Below are positions 17,301 through 24,061 of a stretch of DNA of 32,953 nt, one piece after another. The notes beneath the pieces were generated by a model. It did not search any database. It saw nothing but the letters and a program-made list of their open reading frames with translations, and was not told the DNA's origin. The stretch covers positions 1 through 32,953 of the forward strand of contig CATXZX010000001.1 in NCBI GenBank assembly GCA_958404085.1. The letters are read 5' to 3'. Source of the DNA: an uncultured Prevotellaceae bacterium (GTDB lineage Bacteria > Bacteroidota > Bacteroidia > Bacteroidales > Bacteroidaceae). Made by a program: the position numbers and the translations under genes. Positions within the stretch are counted from its first letter, which is position 1. Each line of letters begins with the position of its first letter.

Positions 17301-18862
17301 ACAGACTGGGGCAGGCGCGAGAGGACGGGTAGCGGCGTGTCGTTGCCCATGGAGTAGACCGGCTCGCTGCCGTTGTTGCCCATCGGACGGATGATGCGTT
17401 CGATGTCTTCGCGCGAGTACCCGAATGTACGGAGCGAACGGTCGTAGGCGGTTACCTTCTGAGAAACCTTGCGGCCGGAGTGCAGCGTGTCCAGTTCGAT
17501 GCGGTTTTCCGACAACCAGCGGCGGTACGGAAATGCCGATGCCAGTTGCTCTTTCAGTTCGCCGTCGTAATAGATGCGGCCGCACTCGGTGTCTACCATG
17601 AGTATTTTGCCCGGCTGGAGGCTGCCTTTCTCCCGGACCGTAGCCGTGGCAACGTCCATGACACCGGCTTCCGAGGCTACAATCATCATGCCGTCGTCGG
17701 TGATGAGGTAGCGGGCCGGGCGCAGGCCGTTGCGGTCGAGCATGCCGCCGGCATAGCGTCCGTCGCTGAACAGAAGCGTGGCCGGTCCGTCCCACGGTTC
17801 CATGAGGATGGAGTGATATTCGTAGAAGGCTTTCAGGTCTTCGCTGATGGGATTTTTTTCATTGAAAGATTCGGGAACGAGCATCGCCATGGCATGGGGT
17901 AGCGACATGCCCGTGGCGAGCAGGAACTCCAGTACGTTGTCGAGCGAAGCGCTGTCGCTCATGCCCGGTTGTACGATGTGTCCCAGACTGCTGACGGGTC
18001 CGAGGTCCGGAGTGGACAGTACGCTTTCGCGCGCCTCCATCCACGAACGGTTTCCGCGTATCGTGTTGATTTCGCCGTTGTGGGCCAGCAGCCTGAAGGG
18101 CTGGGCCAGCTTCCACGAGGGGAAGGTGTTGGTACTGAAGCGCGAATGGACCAGTGCCAGGCCACTCGTAAAATACGGATTGGACAGGTCGGGATAGTAC
18201 TGGCGCAGTTGCATGGACGAGAGCATGCCCTTGTAGACGATGCTACGTGTCGACAGAGATACAATGTAGAAAGCCGTCTTGCCCGCTATGTCCGACTCGG
18301 TCACCCGGCGTTCCATGCGTTTACGCACCAGGTAGAGCTGGCGTTCGGCCTGTTTGCCCAGACCGGTAACAAAGAGCTGGCATACGGCCGGTTCGGCGGC
18401 GCGGGCCGTCTCGCTCAGCACCTCGGGACAGGTGGGCACCTTGCGTACGTGCATCAGGGTGAGCCCCTCGCGTTCCAATTCTTCGCGTACGATGCGCAGC
18501 AGCCCTTCTTGTTCCTGGCCGTCGTGCGGCAGGAATACCATGCCCGTGCCGTAAGTTCCCTTTTCGGGTACGGGGATGCCCTGCAACAGGATGAACTCGT
18601 GCGGAATCTGTACCAGTATGCCGGCTCCGTCGCCCGTCTTGTTGTCGCTGCCTTCGGCACCGCGGTGGCGGAGGTTCTCCAGTACGCAAAGCGCGTTGTG
18701 AACGAGTTCATGGGATTTGTTTCCCTGAATGTTGACTACCATGCCTACGCCGCAGGCATCGTGTTCGTACTGCGGATCGTACAGGCCGGATGCCGGAACT
18801 GCCTGTCGTGCTGAGGTCGGGAGGGCCGTTTTTACTTTTGAACCGATATCTGAATGAGACAT
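14312..18862 (-). CDS. gltB: Glutamate synthase (NADPH) large subunit
   Basis: A 1516-residue enzyme that hydrolyses glutamine and channels the ammonia to 2-oxoglutarate, giving two glutamates. I place the start at ATG 18862 (MSHSDIGSK). The frame is open to 18916, but that segment overlaps the promoter's -7 box. From this start the Ntn-type catalytic cysteine is Cys37 in HDACGVGMV, consistent with removal of a short propeptide. The glutaminase domain, the central domain, and the FMN/synthase domain with EGGTGASPAS and the Fe-S motif CILMRKCHVNTCPVG are all present, followed by the GXGXG beta-helix region and C-terminal MQKKY. First gene of the six-gene operon. Confidence 0.97.
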   Translation of the reverse strand: MSHSDIGSKVKTALPTSARQAVPASGLYDPQYEHDACGVGMVVNIQGNKSHELVHNALCVLENLRHRGAEGSDNKTGDGAGILVQIPHEFILLQGIPVPEKGTYGTGMVFLPHDGQEQEGLLRIVREELEREGLTLMHVRKVPTCPEVLSETARAAEPAVCQLFVTGLGKQAERQLYLVRKRMERRVTESDIAGKTAFYIVSLSTRSIVYKGMLSSMQLRQYYPDLSNPYFTSGLALVHSRFSTNTFPSWKLAQPFRLLAHNGEINTIRGNRSWMEARESVLSTPDLGPVSSLGHIVQPGMSDSASLDNVLEFLLATGMSLPHAMAMLVPESFNEKNPISEDLKAFYEYHSILMEPWDGPATLLFSDGRYAGGMLDRNGLRPARYLITDDGMMIVASEAGVMDVATATVREKGSLQPGKILMVDTECGRIYYDGELKEQLASAFPYRRWLSENRIELDTLHSGRKVSQKVTAYDRSLRTFGYSREDIERIIRPMGNNGSEPVYSMGNDTPLPVLSRLPQSVFNYFRQQFAQVTNPPIDPIREELVMSLTEYIGAVGQNILQPDEGHCKMVRLNQPVLTNSQLDLLCNIRYKGFKTVKLPIVFEAARGSAGMSEAIGHVCEQAAQAVDSGVNYIILSDRDVDREHAAIPALLAVSAVHHHLIRVGKRVQTALIVESGEPREVMHAALLLGFGASAINPYMAFAVLDDLVEKKELQLDYSTAEQNYIHAVCKGLLKILSKMGISTIRSYRGAKLFEAIGLSRTLCDMYFGGIDSKVNGIGLDELTHDVLTLHRHGFDIQDQPLLEHKGLYSYRKDGEQHAWNPDTIRCLQLATRLGSYKKFKEFTRFADCKENPIFLRDFFDFKRNPIPLDEVEPVEAILPRFVTGAMSFGAISKEAHEALAIAMNRIHGRSNTGEGGEDPARFRPQPDGQSLRSATKQVASGRFGVTTEYLVNADELQIKIAQGAKPGEGGQLPGYKVDEVIARTRHAIPGITLISPPPHHDIYSIEDLAQLIFDLRNVNPQAKISVKLVAESGVGTIAAGVAKAKADLIVISGAEGGTGASPASSIRYAGVSPELGLSETQQTLVLNGLRGQVTLQADGQLKTGRDVILMALLGAEEFGFATAALVVLGCILMRKCHVNTCPVGVATQNEELRRRFTGRSEYVVNFFTFLAQEVREYLAEMGFRKLDDIIGRTDLIVTDVRKYDNRKDATLDFGRLLATTDGTGEVPLHRTSAQNHTIEPGKDDEIIRQAKKAIEELKETSLEYTIKNTDRSVGCKLSGKIARLWGSKGLPQHTLEVRFKGSAGQSFGAFLVAGVHFRLEGEANDYLGKGLCGGRISVRPPVHSHFDAEKNTLAGNTLLYGATSGETYINGRAGERFAVRNSGATAVVEGVGDHCCEYMTGGRVVVLGETGRNFAAGMSGGIAYVWNPRGDFDYFCNMDTVELSLVEDPASRKELHELIRQHYLYTSSNLARTLLDEWERRADEFIQVVPIEYKRVMQEEQMRRLQQKIADMQKKY

Positions 18863-18913
18863 AACTTCGTGTTTTAAAATTTTTCCTTCTACGGCTTGTG
18901 TTATATTCTGCTG

Positions 18914-18945
18914 CAAATGTATGCGTAATTATGGAATATTGCAAG
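18914..18945 (-). promoter_or_regulatory. Promoter of the gltB-gltD-asnB-dapF-dapL-glnN operon
   Basis: The minus strand reads CTTG (18942-18945), 20 nt, then TACATTTG (18914-18921), matching TAnnTTTG exactly. A start near 18907 leaves a leader of about 45 nt before ATG 18862. No other convincing promoter is seen within the operon. Confidence 0.7.
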
Positions 18946-19069
18946 GAATACGGGTGGAAAAATATCATTTTGTCTAATAAATTGGCTATTTTCTTACAAA
19001 AAGATAGATTTATAGCCGTTTTGTGACGGTCAACGAGGCTTGTGGCGTGTCCGCGGAGGCGCGGCGGAC

Positions 19070-19200
19070 GAGGAAGGCGGGCGCACCGTACGACCGGGCG
19101 TCTTTTGCGGAATACGGCGGGCCCGGTTTTTCGAAATAGCAGGCCCGCCGTTGAAAATGCGGGCCTGCCGGTTGCTGCCGGAAGGTTCTGCGAGGGACAG
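19070..19200. repeat. Modular AT/GC repeat array (copy B) between gltB and the MATE gene
   Basis: Contains the core TTTTTCGAAATA followed by a perfect 10-bp inverted repeat GCAGGCCCGC/GCGGGCCTGC (19139-19148 and 19159-19168) whose loop holds a second core-like GTTGAAAAT. GC-rich spacers and cores alternate at about 20-24 nt. The whole gap 18946-19261 has no credible gene; the short frames here lack family features and consist of repeat sequence. Confidence 0.55.
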
Positions 19201-19261
19201 GCGGAGCGGGTGCGGGCACAGTTTTTACGGACTCCGTCTCACGCAGACCCGTAGAAAAACG

Positions 19262-19269
19262 TATCTTTG
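19262..19269 (+). promoter_or_regulatory. Candidate -7 box for the MATE operon
   Basis: TATCTTTG fits TAnnTTTG on the plus strand, 21 nt before the ATG at 19291. The -33 position does not show TTTG, so the promoter may be weak or activator-dependent. Confidence 0.5.
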
Positions 19270-19290
19270 CACCCGAAAACAAGATTCTTT

Positions 19291-20655
19291 ATGGCACAAC
19301 TATCTTCTGTAACCAAACTGGGGACCGAACCGGTGGGAAAATTGCTGATGCAGTATGCCATTCCGGCCATTATCGCTACGGCTGCATCTTCTCTTTACAA
19401 CATTATCGACAGTATCTTTATCGGACAGGGCGTGGGCCCGATGGCTATCAGCGGACTGGCCCTTACGACACCGCTCATGTCGCTTACTGCGGCATTTGGT
19501 GCCATGGTGGGTGTGGGTGCATCGACCATGTTGTCTGTGAAACTCGGCGAGCGCGATTACGATACGGCGCAGTATATCCTGGGTAATGTGTTTGTGTTGA
19601 ACATCGTGATGGGCGTGGCGCTCGGGGCGGTCTTGCTCGCGGCGCTCGACCCTATATTGTACTTCTTCGGCGCCAGCGACGATACCATTCCCTATGCGCG
19701 CGACTTTATGCGCATCATCTTGCTCGGCAACGTCGTCACGCACATGTACCTGGGGCTGAACGCCATGCTCCGCGCGTCGAGCAAACCGCGCCAGGCCATG
19801 ATGGCCACTATTTATACGGTATTGATAAACATTGTGCTGGCTCCGCTGTTTATTTACGGTTTCGGCTGGGGCATCGAGGGTGCCGCGCTGGCCACCATCA
19901 TGGCCCAGACGCTGGTGCTTGTCTGGCAGATACGCCTGTTCAGCCGGCCCGACGAGTTCATCCGTTTGCGCCGGGGGACGTTCCGTCTGCGCCGGCGCAT
20001 CGTGAGCGGTTCGCTTACTATCGGAATATCGCCGTTCCTGATGAACCTGTGTGCCTGCCTGGTCGTTATCATTATCAACCGGAGCATGGTGGAATACGGG
20101 GGCGACATGGCGGTCGGCGCCTATGGCATCGTGAACCGCCTGCTTTTTCTTTTCGTCATGGTGGTCATCGGTCTCAACCAAGGCATGCAGCCCATTGCCG
20201 GCTACAACTTCGGCGCACAGCATTACGACCGGCTTATCCAGGTACTGAAGAAGGCTATCCTGGCCGCTACGGTTGTAACGACAATAGGTTTCATCGTCGG
20301 TACGTTCTTTCCGTATGCTTGTGCCCGGGCCTTCACGACGGATGCCGAACTTATCGGGAAAGCCGGCGACGGTATGCGCCTCGTGGTGATGGTGTTCCCG
20401 ATTATCGGCATGCAGATTGTGACGGTCAGTTTTTTCCAGAGCATCGGCCATGTCGGAAAGAGTATTTTCCTCTCGCTGACCCGGCAATTGCTGTTTCTTG
20501 TGCCGCTGTTGTTTATCTTGCCCCGGTTTTTCGGACTTTCGGGGGTTTGGCTCTCGATGCCGGTGGCGGATGCCATCTCTGCGGTGCTGGCCATCGTGCT
20601 TCTGATGAAGGAAATCCGGATGTTAAATCATAAAATTCAGTCTGACGCTCAATGA
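19291..20655 (+). CDS. MATE family multidrug/sodium efflux transporter
   Basis: A 454-residue inner-membrane protein with about 12 hydrophobic segments and internal duplication typical of MATE transporters (MepA-like branch). These exchange Na+ or H+ for drugs or metabolites. Recognisable segments are PAIIATAASSLYNIIDSIFIGQ in the first helix pair and GLNQGMQPIAGYNFGAQ at the start of the second half. The ATG at 19291 follows a TATCTTTG box; a frame extension to 19267 would overlap the expected transcript start. Its last bases overlap the next gene start as ATGA, so the downstream kinase-like gene is translationally coupled. The substrate cannot be predicted. Confidence 0.93.
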   Translation: MAQLSSVTKLGTEPVGKLLMQYAIPAIIATAASSLYNIIDSIFIGQGVGPMAISGLALTTPLMSLTAAFGAMVGVGASTMLSVKLGERDYDTAQYILGNVFVLNIVMGVALGAVLLAALDPILYFFGASDDTIPYARDFMRIILLGNVVTHMYLGLNAMLRASSKPRQAMMATIYTVLINIVLAPLFIYGFGWGIEGAALATIMAQTLVLVWQIRLFSRPDEFIRLRRGTFRLRRRIVSGSLTIGISPFLMNLCACLVVIIINRSMVEYGGDMAVGAYGIVNRLLFLFVMVVIGLNQGMQPIAGYNFGAQHYDRLIQVLKKAILAATVVTTIGFIVGTFFPYACARAFTTDAELIGKAGDGMRLVVMVFPIIGMQIVTVSFFQSIGHVGKSIFLSLTRQLLFLVPLLFILPRFFGLSGVWLSMPVADAISAVLAIVLLMKEIRMLNHKIQSDAQ

Positions 20656-21278
20656 AAACAGAAAAATTCGTAATCAATGTGGGTCGCCAGTTGGGGAGCG
20701 GCGGCAAGGAAATAGGCCTTCGTCTGGCCCGCGACTTCGGCATATCCTGTTATGACAAGGAACTTCTCGGCTGCGCATCGGAGGCCAGCGGCCTGAGCCG
20801 CGACCGTTTCGAAAAGAGCGATGAACACAAAGGCTGGCTGAAGCATGCGTTCGGCGGAATCGCCGCGCTGTCGGCCTCGGGCAGCTACTACCTGAATCCT
20901 ATCAGCGAGGAATCTCTGTTCCACCTTCAGGGTGAGACCATCCGCCGTCTGGCCGAAGAGCAGTCGTGTGTGTTCATAGGCCGTTGTGCGGACTATGTGT
21001 TGCGCGACATGGTGCGGTGTGTCAATGTCTTTATAGCGGCCGACGAGGCCGACCGCGTGGCCCGTCTGTGCAGACTGCACGGCGTTTCGGAGGAAAAGGC
21101 CCGTCAGATGATGGAGCAGGGCGATGCGAAACGCGCCAAATATTATAATTTTTACAGCAACCGCCGTTGGGGCGAGGCAGCTACCTATCATTTGTGTGTC
21201 AACTCCAGCGTTTTGGGACTGGACGGGACGACGGAATACATCGAATGGTTCGCGAAACGAAAACTGGGAATGGAATGA
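20652..21278 (+). CDS. Cytidylate kinase-like family protein
   Basis: A 208-residue P-loop-type protein of the cytidylate-kinase-like group common in Bacteroidota. The N-terminus FVINVGRQLGSGGKEIGLRLARDFG is a variant nucleotide-binding loop, followed by SCYDKELL, FIGRCADYVL and later basic residues (KRAKYYNFYSNRRWG) that resemble the lid and CMP-binding regions. It is not the housekeeping Cmk, whose P-loop differs, so its substrate is uncertain. The start ATG overlaps the MATE stop (ATGA) and its own stop overlaps the next ATG in the same way, making a tightly coupled trio. Confidence 0.88.
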   Translation: MKTEKFVINVGRQLGSGGKEIGLRLARDFGISCYDKELLGCASEASGLSRDRFEKSDEHKGWLKHAFGGIAALSASGSYYLNPISEESLFHLQGETIRRLAEEQSCVFIGRCADYVLRDMVRCVNVFIAADEADRVARLCRLHGVSEEKARQMMEQGDAKRAKYYNFYSNRRWGEAATYHLCVNSSVLGLDGTTEYIEWFAKRKLGME

Positions 21279-21787
21279 AACGTATCGGACTGCTTTCCGA
21301 TACGCATGCGTATTGGGATTCGAAATACTTGGACTATTTTGAATCGTGCGACGAAATATGGCATGCCGGCGATATAGGTTCGTCGGAAGTGGCGTTGCGC
21401 CTGGCCGAATTCAGGCCGTTCAGAGCTGTATGCGGAAACTGCGACAGCGGCGATTTGCGCCGTCTGTATCCCGAACGGCTGCGCTGGCAGTGCGAGGGGG
21501 CGGATGTTTTGATGAAACACATCGGCGGTTATCCGGGAAAGTACGACCCGAGTATCAAAGGGACGCTCTTTGTGCGGCCGCCGAAACTGTTCATCAGCGG
21601 CCACTCGCATATATTAAAGGTACAATACGACCGTACGTTGGGATTGTTGCACATCAATCCTGGCGCGGCAGGCCTTCAGGGCTGGCACAAGACGCGTACG
21701 TTGGTTCGTTTCACGGTGTCGGAGGGTGGTTTTTCGGACCTTGAGGTCATAGAACTGGCCGATCCGCGGGTTTGCCACTCAGAGTAG
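21275..21787 (+). CDS. YfcE/MJ0936-type metallophosphoesterase
   Basis: A 170-residue calcineurin-like phosphodiesterase. All metal-binding motifs are visible: GLLSDTHAYWD (Asp and His), WHAGDIGS (Asp), CGNCD (Asn), and SGHSH plus the preceding His residues for the second metal site. Such proteins hydrolyse phosphodiesters in vitro; the physiological substrate is usually unknown. The ATG at 21275 overlaps the upstream stop as ATGA, and the longer frame from 21167 runs inside the kinase-like gene. The 3' end overlaps the convergent menA by 9 bp, leaving no room for an intergenic terminator. Confidence 0.92.
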   Translation: MKRIGLLSDTHAYWDSKYLDYFESCDEIWHAGDIGSSEVALRLAEFRPFRAVCGNCDSGDLRRLYPERLRWQCEGADVLMKHIGGYPGKYDPSIKGTLFVRPPKLFISGHSHILKVQYDRTLGLLHINPGAAGLQGWHKTRTLVRFTVSEGGFSDLEVIELADPRVCHSE

Positions 21788-22660
21788 CAGACCGATTGCA
21801 AGCAAGAGGGCGAAAATAAACATGTTGCGGGACGTTTCGGCCAGGATTCCGTTGAGCGCGCGTCCGCTCCGGATTTCGGTCATGCGCTTCCAAGTGCGTA
21901 CATGGGGCAGCAGGTATAGCAGAGGAAGCATGCCGGCGGTGCCGTAACCGTAATCGGAAAGAACAGAGGCACACAGGCAGGCCGCCAGACCCAGCATCAG
22001 GTAGAAATAGCGGCCGAAGGGTTCGCCGAACCATACGATGAGTGTTTTCTTGCCCGATACCTTGTCGGCATCGCGGTCGCGGTAGTTGTTGACAACCAGC
22101 AGGGTATCGATGACCAGCCCGCAGGCCAGTCCGCACCAGAGTGCCGCGGCGGTGAATGTTCCGGCCTGTACGTAGTACGTGCCCAGTACCGGAACGAAAC
22201 CGAAGAATGCCAGAACCAGCAAGTCGCCCAGTCCGCACGAAGCAAGTAGCGTTGTGTATAAGAAAGCGAAGACTACGCAGGCTGCACCGATGCCGATAAG
22301 CCACCAGCCGCCGTAGAAAAGGAGAAACGAGCCGGATAAGCAGGCGGCGGCAAGCGTCAGCAGAATGCCCCGGCGCATGGTGGTGACGGAAATCCAGCCT
22401 TGTGCGCAGGCTCTTTCCGGTCCCAAGCGGTCGGAACGGTCGTTGCCGTGTTGAAAATCGTACAGGTCGTTGATAAGATTGGAGGCTATCTGCATGAGCG
22501 AGGCAAAGACGGCGCAGAGCAGCGCGGGGATAGCCTGGAATCGGGCGTCGGCCGATGCTAAGGCCGTTGCGGCGACGACCGGAATCAGGGCGGCGGTGAG
22601 GGTCTTGGGGCGCGCGGCTAAAATCCAAGCCCGCACGGAATCTTGTTTGACTTCTTCCAT
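21779..22660 (-). CDS. menA: 1,4-dihydroxy-2-naphthoate polyprenyltransferase
   Basis: A 293-residue integral membrane UbiA-family prenyltransferase that attaches the polyprenyl tail to DHNA, giving demethylmenaquinone. The first Asp-rich motif is NLINDLYDFQHGNDRSDR, and the second is NNYRDRDADKVSGKKTL, with about nine hydrophobic segments. Menaquinone is the electron donor used by the cytochrome bd oxidase encoded in this window. The start is the ATG at 22660, with its -7 box (TACCTTTG) about 27 nt upstream. It is divergent from rfbB and convergent with the phosphoesterase. Confidence 0.94.
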   Translation of the reverse strand: MEEVKQDSVRAWILAARPKTLTAALIPVVAATALASADARFQAIPALLCAVFASLMQIASNLINDLYDFQHGNDRSDRLGPERACAQGWISVTTMRRGILLTLAAACLSGSFLLFYGGWWLIGIGAACVVFAFLYTTLLASCGLGDLLVLAFFGFVPVLGTYYVQAGTFTAAALWCGLACGLVIDTLLVVNNYRDRDADKVSGKKTLIVWFGEPFGRYFYLMLGLAACLCASVLSDYGYGTAGMLPLLYLLPHVRTWKRMTEIRSGRALNGILAETSRNMFIFALLLAIGLLL

Positions 22661-22686
22661 TTGCGTTTCAGTGGTTTATCGGGCTG

Positions 22687-22694
22687 CAAAGGTA
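22687..22694 (-). promoter_or_regulatory. -7 box of the menA promoter
   Basis: Reads TACCTTTG on the minus strand. The expected start lies near 22680, giving a leader of about 20 nt. A TTTC lies upstream at a spacing of 16 nt, shorter than ideal. Confidence 0.55.
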
Positions 22695-22723
22695 GCTTTT
22701 TTTTCCGAAAGAAAGAGACTCGG

Positions 22724-22755
22724 TTTGTCTAATCCGGATTATATCTGTACCTTTG
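22724..22755 (+). promoter_or_regulatory. Promoter of the dTDP-glucose dehydratase gene
   Basis: TTTG (22724-22727), exactly 20 nt, then TACCTTTG (22748-22755). This is the best consensus promoter in the window and gives a leader of roughly 50 nt to ATG 22814. Confidence 0.8.
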
Positions 22756-22813
22756 CATCAGGTAAATAGCCCAGCAACGTGTGGGAATAGAAAAGATAAA
22801 TACAGTATTAAAT

Positions 22814-23953
22814 ATGAAGACTTACCTTGTAACAGGAGGCGCAGGCTTTATCGGAGCGAACTTCCTGAAATATATGCTGGCAAAGTACGATAGCATCAAA
22901 ATAGTCGTACTGGATGCCCTTACATATGCAGGTTATTACGGAACCATTGCTTCCGATGTCGACAACGAGCGTTGTTTTTTCGTAAAAGGCGATATTTGTG
23001 ACCGCCAGCTGGCCGATAAACTTTTTGCGGAGTACAAGTTCGACGTCGTAGTTAACTTTGCGGCGGAAAGTCATGTGGACCGGAGCATCGAGAATCCGCA
23101 GCTTTTTCTTCAGACCAACATTCTCGGAACGCAGAACCTGCTCGACGCAGCCCGCCGGGCGTGGGTGACGGGCAAAGATGCCTCAGGTTATCCGACATGG
23201 CGCCGCGGTGTGCGCTTCCATCAGGTTTCTACGGACGAAGTATACGGAAGTCTTGGCAACGAGGGCTACTTCACGGAGCAAACACCGCTGTCTCCGCACA
23301 GTCCGTATAGTGCGTCGAAGGCCAGCGCGGACCACATCGTGTGTGCTTACCGCGACACGTTTAAAATGCCGGTAAGCATTACGCGCTGCTCGAACAATTA
23401 CGGTCCGTACCAGTTCCCCGAAAAATTGATTCCGCTCATTATAAAAAACATATTGGAGGGAAAAAAACTTCCTGTCTACGGACAAGGTTTGAACGTGCGC
23501 GATTGGCTTTACGTCGAGGACCATTGCAAGGCCATCGACATGGTCATCGAATCCGGAAAAGATGGCTGCATTTATAATATAGGAGGACACAACGAACGGC
23601 AGAACATACAGATCGTAAAGATTATCTTGCGGACAATTTACAATCTGATGGAGGAAAATCCCGCTTTGCGTACGTTGCTGAAGAAACAGGAGGCCGATCA
23701 GGACGGAAACATCCGTATCAATTGGATAAACGAGGAACTTATTACCTACGTGAAGGACCGTCTGGGGCACGACCAGCGCTACGGAATCGATCCCGCTCTT
23801 ATTAAAAACGATTTGGGATGGTATCCCGAAACGACTTTCGAGGTGGGAATTGAAAAAACGATTCGCTGGAATCTGGAAAACCGCCGTTGGATTGAAGCCG
23901 TGACAAGCGACGATTACCAGAACTACTACGATAAAATGTACGGAAACCGCTAA
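22814..23953 (+). CDS. rfbB: dTDP-glucose 4,6-dehydratase
   Basis: A 380-residue extended short-chain dehydrogenase that converts dTDP-glucose to dTDP-4-keto-6-deoxyglucose, the entry point to dTDP-L-rhamnose and related surface sugars. It begins MKTYLVTGGAGFIGANFLKY, with the NAD-binding GGAGFIG. Catalytic features include VSTDEVYGSLG and the Tyr-Lys pair in YSASKASADH. The C-terminal part has INWINEELITYVKDRLGHDQRYGID. The ATG at 22814 is chosen because the longer frame to 22781 adds residues absent from the usual Rossmann start. It stands alone, with its own promoter and terminator; rfbA, C and D are not adjacent. Confidence 0.95.
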   Translation: MKTYLVTGGAGFIGANFLKYMLAKYDSIKIVVLDALTYAGYYGTIASDVDNERCFFVKGDICDRQLADKLFAEYKFDVVVNFAAESHVDRSIENPQLFLQTNILGTQNLLDAARRAWVTGKDASGYPTWRRGVRFHQVSTDEVYGSLGNEGYFTEQTPLSPHSPYSASKASADHIVCAYRDTFKMPVSITRCSNNYGPYQFPEKLIPLIIKNILEGKKLPVYGQGLNVRDWLYVEDHCKAIDMVIESGKDGCIYNIGGHNERQNIQIVKIILRTIYNLMEENPALRTLLKKQEADQDGNIRINWINEELITYVKDRLGHDQRYGIDPALIKNDLGWYPETTFEVGIEKTIRWNLENRRWIEAVTSDDYQNYYDKMYGNR

Positions 23954-23954
23954 A

Positions 23955-24026
23955 CGGACCCTAACAGGTCCGACGGGGAATAACAGAAGGGGGAATTGCA
24001 CCATTCGAGGCGCGATTCCCCCTTTT
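23955..24026 (+). terminator. Terminator region after rfbB
   Basis: Two hairpins follow the stop. The first is a 6-bp CGGACC/GGTCCG stem (23955-23972). The second is a stronger GGGGGAATTGC/GCGATTCCCCC stem (23989-23999/24012-24022, one G-U) followed by TTTT, a standard intrinsic terminator. Confidence 0.82.
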
Positions 24027-24061
24027 GCGTGGCGTTTGTTTCCGCTTATCCCTTTGCCGGT

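Noticed and set aside
19040..19312. 90-codon plus-strand frame before the MATE gene
   Set aside because: Consists of the modular repeat and crosses the MATE promoter; no family features.
19300..20487. 395-codon minus-strand frame opposite the MATE gene
   Set aside because: Very polar, His/Gln/Arg-rich shadow composition, while the plus strand encodes a full transporter.
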